Shown here: piece by piece, positions 1-10,149 of the stretch
How the letters are laid out: each line of letters opens with the position of its first letter
Position numbering within the stretch: the stretch's first letter is position 1
NCBI GenBank assembly: GCA_039654915.1
Contig: CM077599.1
Span: 27,217,501 to 27,281,500, forward strand
Length of the DNA stretch: 64,000 bases
Reading direction: 5' to 3'
Origin: Aquilaria yunnanensis
Taxonomy: Eukaryota; Streptophyta; Magnoliopsida; Malvales; Thymelaeaceae
Made by a program: the position numbers and the translations under genes
The notes under the pieces: generated by a model
The model's database searches: none
What the model was told of the DNA's origin: nothing
What the model saw: only the letters and a program-made list of their open reading frames with translations

Positions 1-787
1 CGAGGCAAAGGTTCCATCCTTAAAACCTCGGATTGATTGATTGATTTCGAGGCAAAGGTTCCATCCTTAAAACCTCGGATTGATTGATTGATCTCGAGGC
101 AAAGGTTCTATCCTTAAAACCTCGGATTGATTGATTGATCTCGAGGCAAAGGTTCCATCCTTAAAACCTCGGATTGATGAAAATTGATTGTTTTCGAGGC
201 AAAGGTTCCATCCTTAAAACCCCGGCGATGAAAATTGATTCTTTTCGAGGCAAAGGTTCCATCCTTAAAACCCCGATGATGAAAATTGATTCTTTTCGAG
301 GCAAAGGTTCCATCCTTAAAACCCTGATGATGAAAATTGATTGTTTTCGAGGCAAAGGTTCCATCCTTAAAACCCCGATGATGAAAATTGATTGTTTTCG
401 AGGCAAAGGTTCCATCCTTAAAACCCCGATGATGAAAATTGATTGTTTTCGAGGCAAAGGTTCCATCCTTAAAACCCCGATGATGAAAATTGATTGTTTT
501 CGAGGCAAAGGTTCCATCCTTAAAACCCCGATGATGAAAATTGATTATTTTCGAGGCAAAGGTTCCATCCTTAAAACCCCGATGATGAAAATTGATTGTT
601 TTCGAGGCAAAGGTTCCATCCTTAAAACCCCGATGATGAAAATTGATTGTTTTCGAGGCAAAGGTTCCATCCTTAAAACCCCGATGATGAAAATTGATTA
701 TTTTCTAGGCAAAGGTTCCATCCTTAAAACCCCGATGATGAAAATTGATTTTGAGGCTAAGGAGCTTTCCTTAGGACCTCGAGCGAA
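1..787 (-). repeat. 3' hairpin tandem array of RT-A
   Basis: The units are about 48-51 bp. The left part (to about 175) uses a unit with GATTGATTGATT, the right part a 51-bp unit with GATGATGAAAATTGATT. Each unit begins GAGGCAAAGG and continues to CCTTAAAACC(T/C)C, which pairs imperfectly with its own start to form a hairpin. The array lies between the LOG gene and the off-window 3' LTR, the position of the hypervariable 3' UTR repeats known from Tat/Ogre elements. The 51-bp unit is a multiple of three, so long repetitive reading frames are open on both strands; I do not regard them as genes. Confidence 0.9.
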
Positions 788-1294
788 ATTTATATGAAAG
801 CAATTGAAATTGGAATAATTTTCTTCGAAAGTGTGAATTTTCATAATTGGCAAGCGCAAAGAATTAGGCTTCGATAAAACGAGTGAATCTTGATGATGAC
901 AATAACACTGACAAATTATGTAAATGGAGTGGATGTTTGGAATCAATATTCAAGGTTCATCTAATATTTTCTTCAGTAAATATAGATTCCCTTGTGAGAT
1001 ATGTCATCCGAATAAGGTTAAAGCTTAACTACCCCAAAATGTTATGCCTAGTAGACCTAATAGGATGCGTCTCAAGAGTAATAAAAATTACTCTTTACTC
1101 AGCCATTCCAACCTAAAGGCATTGTCGCATGGTTTTAATATCAGCATGGACGAAACTATCTTATAAAAAGAAATTCCCTGAAAAGAAAAACTGAAACGCG
1201 AAAGAAAATGCTGATAATAAAACTAAAGGACAAAAAAAACGGATCAGATCGCTTCTTTCTTCCACAATACTTCAACAGGGTGAGTAGAGGACCA
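788..1294 (-). other. 3' flank of LOG in RT-A, no gene seen
   Basis: This is the non-coding interval between the LOG stop codon and the hairpin array, about 500 bp and AT-rich. The same interval follows LOG in RT-C (34070-34581) and RT-B (51435-51950) with few differences. A 77-codon frame at 883-1116 on the opposite strand persists in all three copies (34168-34401 and 51619-51852), but such young copies would share it anyway and it resembles nothing I know. The interval probably serves as the LOG 3' UTR. Confidence 0.6.
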
Positions 1295-1924
1295 TTATGG
1301 GAGTGAACTGGTCGGGAAAGACTGTCGTGTCCAGTCTATCTGAATCATTGCTGGATCTGGTTCAGGAACAAAAGCTTGTATTTTATCTAGCAATTCTTCA
1401 GCAGTTGTTGCGGATATTATGATTCGCCGTGCCACTCTTGATATGAAATTCTTCTGCATAGCATAATCCATAAAAGCTATCAGACCTGTAAAGAAATTGT
1501 TAACATTCAAAAGCCCAATGGGTTTCTTATGCAAATTAAGTTGGGCCATGGAAGCAATTTGAAAGACTTCTCCCAATGTGCCAAAACCACCTGGTAGAGC
1601 GATAAAAGCATCAGCATTTAAAAGCATTTGTAACACACGCTCTTGCAAATTTTTAACCACTAATTCTTCTCCAATCGTGCCCCCAGAAATAAATTTCAGA
1701 GGTCCAGGGATAATACCCAGAACTTGACTTCCTCCTAGAGATGCTGCTGATGCTACACCTCCCATTAATCCGACACTACCTCCTCCATAAACTAAATGTA
1801 TTTTTCGCTCAGCTAATACTCTTCCCAAATGGTTGGCTGCTTTTAAATACTCTTCATCTTTTCCAGGAAAAGCCCCAGAAAATACACAAATACTTCGGGA
1901 TTTACGAGTTGGGGTTTTCTCCAT
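1295..1924 (-). CDS. LOG-like: LOG-type cytokinin riboside 5'-monophosphate phosphoribohydrolase, intronless, RT-A copy
   Basis: It is predicted to release active cytokinin bases from cytokinin riboside 5'-monophosphates, with ribose 5-phosphate as the other product, in the cytosol. From the chosen ATG it has 209 codons, the usual plant LOG size. It shows the nucleotide-site segment YGGGSVGLMG (residues about 46-55) and the signature PGGFGTLGE (about 111-119), with the final glutamate kept. The usual H-x-R-K-x-x-M stretch before the signature reads LQERVLQML, so the Arg remains but the Lys is Val. The frame is open upstream to 2011, but that extension is hydrophobic and covers the TATA region, so I start at the internal ATG. 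Plant LOG genes normally have several introns and this one has none, as expected of a retro-copied gene. The TATA box seen in RT-B and RT-C reads TATAACTA here. Confidence 0.88.
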   Translation of the reverse strand: MEKTPTRKSRSICVFSGAFPGKDEEYLKAANHLGRVLAERKIHLVYGGGSVGLMGGVASAASLGGSQVLGIIPGPLKFISGGTIGEELVVKNLQERVLQMLLNADAFIALPGGFGTLGEVFQIASMAQLNLHKKPIGLLNVNNFFTGLIAFMDYAMQKNFISRVARRIIISATTAEELLDKIQAFVPEPDPAMIQIDWTRQSFPTSSLP

Positions 1925-2011
1925 TCCTATCCTTACCCTTGTGAGAAAAGAGGATATAGTTATAGAGATGAAGAGATAAGGCAATAATTTTATTTTCAAG
2001 AATGGATACAT

Positions 2012-2400
2012 TATTGCCAGCTATTCACAGTAGTCACGAGTATGACTTTGGTCAGGTATGGGTACACTATCGTTAAAAGAGGAGGAAAATTTTCAAAATA
2101 GCTGCTAGCATGTACAGTAGTCACTACTGTAGCTTACGTCAGGAGTAGGTACGTGATTGTTGGAAGAGAAGGAAAATTTTAAAAAGTGGCAGCTATATAC
2201 AGTAATCATAACTGTATCTCATGTCAGGAGTGGGTACATTATTGGGAGGATAATTTCAAAAGCGACAGCTAGCATGTACAGTAATCGTGACTTTGGTTCA
2301 CGTTAGGAGTGAATACATTATTACCAAAAGGGGAGGAAAATTTCAAAAGCGACAGCTAGCACGTACAGTAATCGTGACTTTGATCCTCGTCTTCCAATGG
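2012..2400 (-). repeat. Minisatellite upstream of LOG (RT-A)
   Basis: There are about four to five diverged copies of a unit of roughly 87 bp. Each copy holds TACAGTAATCGTGACT, CAGGAGTGGGTACATTAT and a GGAGGAAAATTT stretch followed by GACAGCTAGCA. It fills the gap between cargo gene A and LOG, so it is probably the LOG promoter region. Similar text (gtacagtaat-gtgact, tacattattgtcaaaag) occurs once between the cargo genes, which suggests the array grew from that intergenic segment. Confidence 0.75.
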
Positions 2401-2430
2401 CTTTGCGTCCAGTAATGGCTTTAATGCTTT

Positions 2431-2979
2431 CTATGAATCGGTGATTTGCATCTCATCTAGCTTTCTCACAAACTGGCAAACAGGGTCGTTTAGAGTCAGA
2501 TTCCCAAGACTGTAACGATCTCGTTCTTTTTGGAAAATTATTCATAATCCAACAACCTCAAATTGCACTATTCCGCAAGAATGCGCTTCAAGAACCTCTC
2601 GAATATCTTCTAGAGATTCCTTACGCAAGCCATTCTTAATGAATCTTATTCTATCATTACGATTTCTGGTGATCACTCCTGGAGAACGACATTTATTGCC
2701 GCAAATCCACCATCCACAATTATGACAAACGCCTAGCCTCTTTGCTCTTCTTTTTTTGGCATAAGCACTTTTACCAAAGCCGGGCATACGGGGAAAGAAC
2801 GCTTCTGGAACTTCACCAGCTGAACGAACCTTAGCTTCAATTAGCCACCGCACATTATCAGGAATGCCTTTGTGCATAAATACTCTGAATCGTTCACATC
2901 TAGCTTGATAAATCTTTTTAAGAACATTTATTGGGAAGGAAGGAAAATACTTTCGTAGGGCGGAAAGAGAAGACTCCAT
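2431..2979 (-). pseudogene. Cargo gene A, RT-A copy, interrupted by a nonsense codon
   Basis: This is a 183-codon frame (182 residues plus stop) of the cysteine-rich basic protein family described for gene B at 36486-37034. Translation from the ATG at 2979 stops at 2542-2544, where a tryptophan codon of the RT-B copy has become TGA, leaving 145 residues. The remaining codons up to the natural stop at 2431-2433 stay in frame. The cysteine cluster (C-x2-C-x4-C-x3-C), the basic segment and most of the tail lie before the break, so a shortened product is conceivable. A TATA-like TATAAATA lies at 3038-3045, 59 bp upstream of the ATG. The neighbours are LOG downstream and gene B upstream, same strand. 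Confidence 0.75.
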
Positions 2980-3195
2980 TGATGAAGGAGGCAAAGAAAG
3001 AAATTAGTGATTGTAGGAAACGAAAATAACTAACACATATTTATAGTGATGAAAGGGATAATGCGTTAATTACACTTACAGAAGCAAGTACATTATTGTC
3101 AAAAGAAAAGACAAATGACAGCTTATATGTACAGGAATCATGACCGTGGCTCTCATCTTCCACTGATTTATGTCCAGTAATGGCTTCAATGCCTT

Positions 3196-3732
3196 CTATA
3201 AGTCGGGGATTTGCTTCCCATCCAGTTTCCTTACAAACTGACAAACAGGGTCGTTTAAAAGACTGTAACGGTTTCGTTCTTTATGGTAAGTCCTCCATAA
3301 ACTGATAATTTCACCTTGCACTTTTCCACAAGAATGCGTTTCAAGAGTCTCTCGGATATCTTCCAGAGATTCCTTACGCAGGCCATTCTTAATGAATTTT
3401 CTTTTATCTTCACGATTTATGGAGATGTATCCTAAAGAGCGACATTTAGTAATACAATTCCATCGCCCACATTTATAACACACGCCTAGTCTCTTTGCTT
3501 TTCGCCTTTTGGCATAACGGCTTTTACCTAAACCGGGCATGCGGGGCATAAATGCATCTGGAACTTCACCCGCCAAACGGACCTTAGCTTCAATTATCCA
3601 CTGCACATTATCGGGAATGCCTTTGCGTGTAAAAACTCTGATTCTTTCACATCTAGCCAGGTAGATCTTTTTAAGGACTTTTATTGGAAGGGAAGGAAAG
3701 TATTTTCGCAGTGCAGAAAGAGTAGAATCCAT
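3196..3732 (-). CDS. Cargo gene B, RT-A copy: carlavirus-NABP-like cysteine-rich protein, 178 residues
   Basis: This is the same protein family as 36486-37034 and is open from ATG to stop. It has the basic segment GKSRYAKRRKAKRLG followed by C-x2-C-x4-C-x3-C, and the tail with FIKNGLRKESLEDI. Relative to the RT-C copy it lacks four residues near the C-terminus (a 12-bp in-frame deletion), leaving RYSLLNDPVCQF. A TATA-like box lies at about 3852-3859, 120 bp upstream. It sits between genes A and C on the same strand. The expected activity, by family analogy only, is zinc-dependent nucleic-acid binding. An overlapping frame (3041-3244) runs past its stop but reads as a shadow. Confidence 0.72.
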   Translation of the reverse strand: MDSTLSALRKYFPSLPIKVLKKIYLARCERIRVFTRKGIPDNVQWIIEAKVRLAGEVPDAFMPRMPGLGKSRYAKRRKAKRLGVCYKCGRWNCITKCRSLGYISINREDKRKFIKNGLRKESLEDIRETLETHSCGKVQGEIISLWRTYHKERNRYSLLNDPVCQFVRKLDGKQIPDL

Positions 3733-4021
3733 TGATGAGAGAAGAATTTGAGAGAAGAGGGAAATGAATCAGTTATTGTAGGAGACTGGAATAACTGAAT
3801 TTAGAAGTCACGGGGTATCTTATCCGCTGCTTAATCAGAAGGAAAAACACGCATTTATAGTGATGAAAAGGGATAACGTGTCGATTACACTTAGGGGAGC
3901 GTGTACATCTGTCAAAAGAAAATGCAAACTTTTCCAAATATAACAAACTGTATGTACAGTAATTGTGACTGTGGCTCACATCTTCCACTGGTTTTTCGTC
4001 CAGTAACGGCATTAACGGCTT

Positions 4022-4570
4022 CTATGAGTCGAGGATTTGCTTCCCATCCAGTTTTCTTACAAGGTGGCAAACAGGGTCATTTACAGTCAGATTCCCGGGA
4101 CTGTAACGGTTTCGTTCTTCATGAAAAATGCTCCACAAACCAAGTAGTTCACGTTGCACAGATCCACAAGAATGCGTCTCAAGAGTCAATTGGATATCAT
4201 CCAACGAGTCTTTACTCAGGCCATTCTTAATGAATCGTATTTTATCTTCTCGATTATCAGAGATCATCCCTAAAGAACGACATTTAGTATTACAAGTCCA
4301 CCGTCCACATTTATGGCAGACTTGTAACCTTTTCGCTCTTCGCTTTTTGGCATAAGAGCTTTTGCCTATACCAGGCATGTGAGACACAAATGCCTCTAGG
4401 ATTTCACCTGCTAGACGAACCTTGGCTTCGATTAACCACCGCACATCTTCAGGGATTCTTTTGTGCATCAGAACTCTTAATCGTTCACAGCGAACTTGGT
4501 AGATCTTTTTGAGGATGTTCATTGGGAGAGAAGGGAAATACTTTCACAAGGCGGAAAAAGTAGGATCCAT
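4022..4570 (-). pseudogene. Cargo gene C, RT-A copy, nonsense at codon 9
   Basis: This is a 183-codon frame of the cysteine-rich family. The ATG is at 4570, but codon 9 is TGA (4544-4546) where the RT-C copy has an arginine codon. A second in-frame ATG at codon 17 (4522) could still give 166 residues that include the basic segment GKSSYAKKRRAKRL and the full cysteine cluster. It is the first cargo gene after the spacer in the element's direction. Whether the shortened form is made cannot be told from sequence. Confidence 0.72.
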
Positions 4571-7500
4571 TTTCTAGGAGGAAGTAAAAGAAAGAAGGGG
4601 TGAAGGAATCAGTTATTATGGGCAACTGAGAGAACCGACTTGAGAGTCACGGAGTACCGTATCTGCCGTTTAACCGGAAAAGTAGATCCTACTTCATTTT
4701 GATAGATATTTTTTTTTATCCGTTGATCCAGTCCTCGATTATTGAATCCATTGTCCGCTTTTGACAAAGTTTCAACGACAATATTTCTTGATGTCTGCCT
4801 TATCTTTGACCACAGCTATCTCTTATCTTGGATGCTGCTAAGCTGGCATCAATCCTGTCCTTCCAGGTGTAGCCTTGATTATTGAATCAATTGCCAAGCT
4901 TTTGACAATATTGTCTACTTTATCCTTTTTGATATCTGCCTTATCCTTGGCTATAGCTATCTCTTATTTTGGATACTATTAGCTGATGTCAATCCTGTCC
5001 TTCCAGGTGTAGTCTCGATTATTGAATCAATTGCCAGGCTTTTGACATATTGTCTACCTTATCCTTGAATTCCTGATGCGGGTTGGTCCCGCATATTAGC
5101 TGTGTATCCAGTGATTGATTGGTAAGAGCTGATATTATTGAGATCTCAGCTTATACTGCTGTAACGGTGCGGTGGATGTGTTTCCCATTTGATTCCTATC
5201 GTGTAAAAATCATGCATGCATGATGTGAAATGCATGAATGCAAAGCATGTGTAATTGATGGTTCTTTTTTTTTTTATTTTTTTTTATTTATATTTATTTT
5301 TTATTTTTTATTTTTTTTGGATTGATCTAGTTCTTCATATCTTTGCTTTACTGGATCCTCTTTATAATTGCCTTCTTGGACTATCATTGAATCTCTTTAT
5401 GCTTTCCAGCTTTTGTTCACTGCCTCAAAAGCCCAACTCTTTTCAAAATCCCCTTTCTTTGACTTGTTCTTGAATTTTGGCCTCAATTTCTTTAAAGTTG
5501 GCCCGCCTCATAATTTATATCTCTTTCGGGTACTCATCCATTGTCATAGATTTGATACCATCAAAGGCTTTACTTTCAATGTCTGCTTTGCCCATTTTCT
5601 TCTGGCCGTGCCGACACTTGTTTACCCCCATGTTACAGTCCGAATGATTGCTCTTCCTTAGACTCAGGTTCTGATCCATAAGACTTGCCCTCTTGTCTAT
5701 TGAGCTTCTTTCTTGGCAGTACTTTTCTTGCGCTTAGTAGAGACTACTTTGCCCCCTTGATTATGGTGTTTATGTGGAAAGAGATATCATCTCGCCTTTG
5801 ATTTAATAGAAGGTTGAGGATTTTTAGACCTTTGTGATGGCACTTGATCGTAAATTTCTCTTACAAGAACCACATCTTATTAAAGAAAGACTCAAGCTAT
5901 CTCCTTACTTTTAAGTCTACATACATTAATGAATAATGGTTTGGCCTTAAACAAAAACTTTCATCAATTTTCAAAGCTTGACAAAGTAATTTACGGTCTT
6001 TGTTTTCAATTAAAATGTCCTGCCATTCTTCCCTTTCCAACTCGAAGACATAAACTGTGCAAGGCAATAAGGTAGAAACATGATTCACAATAATAGCCTT
6101 TTAACTGAATGAGGATGATATCGAGAGGTAAATGTTAGGTGTGAGGAAAGTTAAGTTTGAATGTTTTTTTTTTTTTGTGGCAGTCTTTTAGCTGAATGAG
6201 AATGATATTAAGAGGTAAATATTAGGTCTGAATAAAGTTAAGTTTGAGTGGTGTGAAAGAAGGGTCTTTTAATACTACTCGTGAGCAAATTTGATTATGG
6301 TGAAAAACTCAATAGTGATGACCTCAAACTTGCCACTCTTTCCAGAAAGTTAGACCTCATCTGTTGCCCCCCAACTATTGTGATCTTTATGCATGCTTGG
6401 TTTGAGGGTTTCTTTTGTGTTCTAAACCGCCTTTGCAGGTTTTCAGTCTAGAATCCATAGCTCACTTTTTTTCTTTCTTTTTTTTTTTTTTTTTCTAGTT
6501 TGAGCCCTTTTTCCTCTTTTTTTTTTTTTTTGTTTTTTTGTGTGAGCTATGGTGATAACATACTTGATAACTCTCTTGAAGTGAGATGACTCAAGTGGCC
6601 TTGCTTGCTCGTGCTTGTTCTCAGTTCTTTTTGGTTTTGAATTTTCCCTTGTTGGCTTTTTGGTGGAAGGGATGAACTTTTTCCTTTTCGGAGTTTTTGT
6701 TACAGAGAACCGAGATCATAGCCTTCTTGAAATGAGATGATTCAAGTGGCCTTACTTGCTTGTGTTTGCTCTCAGTCTCGCTTTTTTTGGTTTTGAATTT
6801 TCCCTTGTTGGCTTTTTGATGGAAGGGATGAACTTTTTCCTTTTTTTTTTTGGAGTTTGTGTTATGGAGAACCGAGATCATAGCCTTCTTGAAGTAAGAT
6901 GACTCAAGTGGCTTTATTTGCTTCTCAGTCTCTTTTTTTTTTTTTGGATTTTTTTTTCTTGTTTGGATTTTCTCTTTAATGGCTTTTGATGGAAGGGAGG
7001 AACTTATTTCCTTTGTTGGAATTTGTGTTGTGGAAAACTGAGAATTTTTTTTTTTGTATTGAGCATTTGTGAGAATTGGGAGGCCACTGAAGTCATTTAA
7101 TATGAGAGCTAACTTCTTTGGAAGTTAATCCCGGACTCCTTGCAAGGATGTTGATAACCACTGTGAATTCTTTTTGAGGGTTGAGGTGCAACATATGAAA
7201 TCCTTCTTACTAGATTTGGCAGCACTTTCAAGATCATTACTATCAAATTTTCCTTAACTTTTTATTTTCACCCACGAGTAGTATCATTTAGAAAGTAAAG
7301 TATGATAGCAATAATGGATAGTATAATGGAAAGGAGTGAGAGATGGATGTAAAAACAGAATTTTTGGTAAGAAGTGATAGAATGTGTAGGTGTAATAATT
7401 GAATTTTTGGTAAAAATTGGTACAATATGTAGATGTAATAATGGAATTAAAAAGTGGTATAATGTACACGTAACATCTTTTTGTTAGAGAACAAAAAGAA

Positions 7501-7950
7501 TTACCAGTTGTCAAAAAGTAAAGTGTGATGGCAATAATAGATAGTATAATGGCAAAGAGTGTAAAAATGGAAAGTAGTAGAATGCACGCATTACATATTT
7601 TTGTTGTACCAGAAAGAATACCAGGTGTCCATCTAACAAAGACTACACCCTAGATTCTGGACTAAATCTAGGAGATTTTTACTATTAGATTACTTTTGCA
7701 AGCTTTCAAAGATACAAGTTTATTCAAAGGATTCCCTGTCATTCGAAAATGTATGCGGACTGTTAGGTCAGATCTGACTTGGAGCCCTTCCAAAATCAAT
7801 GTAATTCCAGCTCAAAATCTTCACTTTCAATTATCAATCACATCATGGCCTAGCAACTTTGACTCGACCAACTGTTGGACCTTGAGTTTCAGCACCACAG
7901 ACTTTTCAGTTACATTTGGGATTTGGGTCACACCAACTTGGAAGAGAAGG
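4571..7950 (-). other. Internal spacer of RT-A between gag-protease and cargo
   Basis: In an autonomous Ty3/gypsy element reverse transcriptase, RNase H and integrase would lie here; I find no trace of them. The stretch is AT-rich with long poly-T and poly-A runs and short repeats. One is a 150-160 bp unit near 6570-7030 (about three copies, containing GATGACTCAAGTGGCC). Another is text around 4730-5060 with repeated ATTGAATCAATTGCCA. A 63-codon frame at 5897-6088 is conserved in the other copies and is listed separately. The same spacer occurs in RT-B (21450-24552) and RT-C (37830-41170). Confidence 0.7.
5897..6088 (-). CDS. Unrecognised 63-codon ORF in the spacer (RT-A)
   Basis: This short sense-strand frame is kept in all three elements (also 23531-23722 and 39140-39331), with a few residue changes and the same stop. 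The product contains FELEREEWQDI and ends DLKVRR. I do not recognise it. Its start lies within a segment that is tandemly duplicated in RT-B. It could be a remnant of a lost pol region or chance; three young copies would keep a chance frame open. Confidence 0.2.
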   Translation of the reverse strand: MNHVSTLLPCTVYVFELEREEWQDILIENKDRKLLCQALKIDESFCLRPNHYSLMYVDLKVRR

Positions 7951-10149
7951 TCACTTGGCCTTTGCTACTATTGATATAGATGATAGCAGAATGCCTTCTT
8001 CAGCAAAGACTGTGATTAACTTTCCTTCAAAAATGAATTTCATTTTTTGGTGTAATGAGGAGGGAATTGCTCCGGCCATATGAATCCATGGTCTTCCCAA
8101 CAGACAAGTATAAGAAGGATTAATGTCCATAACTTGGAATGTGATATGAAAGACACAAGGGCCGATCTCTATTGGCAGCTCTATTTTTCCGACGACATTT
8201 CTATTCGTCCCGTCAAATGCTTGAATAGTGATATGACTGTAGTTGAGGTATGATGAGTCTATACCAAACTTGTGTAAGGTCTCAATTGGCATTATGTTTA
8301 GAGCTGACCCATTATCAACAATAACTCTAGTCATAGTTCGATCTTTGTATTTAACCGAAATATATAGAGCCTTAGAGTGACCCCTTCCTTCTGCTGGTAT
8401 CTCATCGTCAGTGAATGTGATGAGATTCTGTGCGGTGATGTTGTTGACGAGGTGGTCAAAATTATTCACTGAAATATCTGGCTCAACATAGGCCTTATTC
8501 AAGACTTTGAGGAGGGTTTCTCGATGAGCATCAGAGCTTATGAGTAGTGAAAGTATGGAGATCTTTGTTGGCAGGTGGTTTAACTGCTCCACGGCACTGT
8601 ACTCACTTTGCTTCATGAGTTTGAGGAACTCAGTAGTTTGTTCATCTGTCACCTCTTGAGACATCTTTTGCTCTTTAGATGTATCTGTATCTAGAGGCTC
8701 ACTTGTTGGGTCTGTGACGTTCTTATCTTGTCGAAGCTTGTACATTTGTTCTGGAGAGTAACATGGACCACTTCTAGTCATACTCCTAACTTCTAACGGA
8801 GTTGATGTGATGTTGGAAGTGTAATCATGGCTCCATGGAACAGCCTTGTCTGATTTGTAGAGGAATGACCTCGGGACTCGAGTTCTTAAAGGCTTGACAA
8901 TAGATTTTGAAATTGGTATAACTAGTGGTTTTGGCGTAGCATTGACTTCCCGTTTTTTAGTGATCACATTTACATCATCATCTTTATCCGACGTAGAAAT
9001 GATGAGTTGGGATGAGTCCATGAGCCTTTGTAGACTTTCACGGAATTCTGAGCATTCTTGGATAGAATGACTTTTACTGTCATGAAAGTCACACCAGTCC
9101 TCATCTTTGACTTCTTCATGTTTAAAAGAAGACTTCCGGATGATAACCCCTTCTTTTAGAAGGCATGAATATACATGCTTAAGAGGGGTTATGATATCGT
9201 TGACTGACTTCTTTATCGGCTGGTGTTCTTCTATCATATTGACTGGTTTTGCTTGATGAGGCGGCAATGGATTGTGAGTGACGTTTGGTTCATCGGAAAA
9301 GTCCAACCACTTTGACTCGATTAATTGTTGAACGATACGCTTCAATGCCATGCAGTTTTCCAAGCCATGGCCTGGAACGCCATCATGATATGGGCAGGTA
9401 ATGTTAGGGTCATACCACCTTGGATATGGGGGTTTGAATGGCTTTGTAGGAATTGGACGGATAAATTGTCTTTCGATGAGTTTTGGGTATAACTCAGTAT
9501 AAGTCATGGAAATTGGTGTGAAAACTTCTCTTGGTCTTGGTGCAGGTACTGGAGGAGTAGGAGCAGGTGGCCATGACTGATTAGGTCTGTTAAAAGGATA
9601 ATTGTTGGGCCTATTGGAAGGATAATCATTGGGCCTATTTGGAGGATAATTATTGGGCCTATTCAGAGGATAATCATTGGGCCTATTTAGAGGATAATCA
9701 TTGGGCCTATTTGGAAGGTAATTATCGGGCCCATTGGCAAAATAGGATAGGCGAGGTCCGATAGCCACCGTATCCACGAGGGGAATCCTTCTTCCGCGTC
9801 CTATTTGTTGTACTTCGTCATCTTTTCTTCTGGATGGTCCTCCTCTTTTTATAGGATTATTAAAGGATTCAGCAATATTCCCAGTCCTAATCTCATGCTC
9901 GATTCTTTCTCCAGACATGACAATGTTAGAAAAATTAGTTGCCGAATTGCCAATGAGTTCGTCATAATATAGGTACTTCAATGTCTGGACAAACAAAGTG
10001 ACCATTTCTCTTTCTGTCATGGGTGGCTGAACTTGTGCTTCTTGAATTGCTTTCGCCTTGATTAGCTCGATCAATTGTCTCATTTGTTCGGCCATACTTT
10101 CTATCTTGGACTCTATCTTTATGAGACGTCCTTCGATTTGTTCTGCCAT
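7951..10149 (-). CDS. gag-pro: Gag-aspartic protease polyprotein of a Tat/Ogre-like LTR retrotransposon
   Basis: The frame has 732 codons. The N-terminus (1-40) looks like a short coiled coil (MAEQIEGRLIKIESKIESMA). Residues about 141-190 are a seven-residue repeat of the NRPNDYP type, encoded by a 21-bp minisatellite near 9580-9745. A Cys-His cluster C-x2-H-x6-H-x3-C lies at 252-266 and a second (Cys353, His356, His361, Cys366) follows, as in plant Ogre-like Gag. The retroviral-type protease motif is DNGSALN at 612-618, with LLGRPWIH at 683-690. The frame stops after the protease and no reverse transcriptase follows. Compared with typical Gag of this lineage, the capsid-like core between residues 40 and 45 seems shortened. 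It is the only intact gag-protease in the window; the other two elements keep a deletion remnant. Confidence 0.88.
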   Translation of the reverse strand: MAEQIEGRLIKIESKIESMAEQMRQLIELIKAKAIQEAQVQPPMTEREMVTLFVQTLKYLYYDELIGNSATNFSNIVMSGERIEHEIRTGNIAESFNNPIKRGGPSRRKDDEVQQIGRGRRIPLVDTVAIGPRLSYFANGPDNYLPNRPNDYPLNRPNDYPLNRPNNYPPNRPNDYPSNRPNNYPFNRPNQSWPPAPTPPVPAPRPREVFTPISMTYTELYPKLIERQFIRPIPTKPFKPPYPRWYDPNITCPYHDGVPGHGLENCMALKRIVQQLIESKWLDFSDEPNVTHNPLPPHQAKPVNMIEEHQPIKKSVNDIITPLKHVYSCLLKEGVIIRKSSFKHEEVKDEDWCDFHDSKSHSIQECSEFRESLQRLMDSSQLIISTSDKDDDVNVITKKREVNATPKPLVIPISKSIVKPLRTRVPRSFLYKSDKAVPWSHDYTSNITSTPLEVRSMTRSGPCYSPEQMYKLRQDKNVTDPTSEPLDTDTSKEQKMSQEVTDEQTTEFLKLMKQSEYSAVEQLNHLPTKISILSLLISSDAHRETLLKVLNKAYVEPDISVNNFDHLVNNITAQNLITFTDDEIPAEGRGHSKALYISVKYKDRTMTRVIVDNGSALNIMPIETLHKFGIDSSYLNYSHITIQAFDGTNRNVVGKIELPIEIGPCVFHITFQVMDINPSYTCLLGRPWIHMAGAIPSSLHQKMKFIFEGKLITVFAEEGILLSSISIVAKAK

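Noticed and set aside
1..787. CRISPR-like look of the direct repeats
   Set aside because: The units are contiguous tandem repeats with no unique spacers, and the setting is a plant retroelement.
174..797. Long repetitive open frames in the 3' arrays (174-797 plus strand, 161-517 minus strand, 51938-52294 and 52416-52754 minus strand)
   Set aside because: The 51-bp unit is a multiple of three and lacks stops on both strands, so frames stay open by arithmetic; no start context or product was recognised.
883..1116. 77-codon frame in the LOG 3' flank, found in three copies on the opposite strand
   Set aside because: Conservation is explained by recent common origin; antisense to the element and without recognisable product.
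1741..1944. Frames opposite LOG (also 35028-35231, 50785-50988, 51002-51232)
   Set aside because: Antisense shadows of a clear LOG frame.
1925..2011. Longer LOG start with 29 extra N-terminal residues
   Set aside because: The extension is hydrophobic without a convincing targeting signal and includes the TATA-like box seen in RT-B and RT-C; the internal ATG gives normal LOG length.
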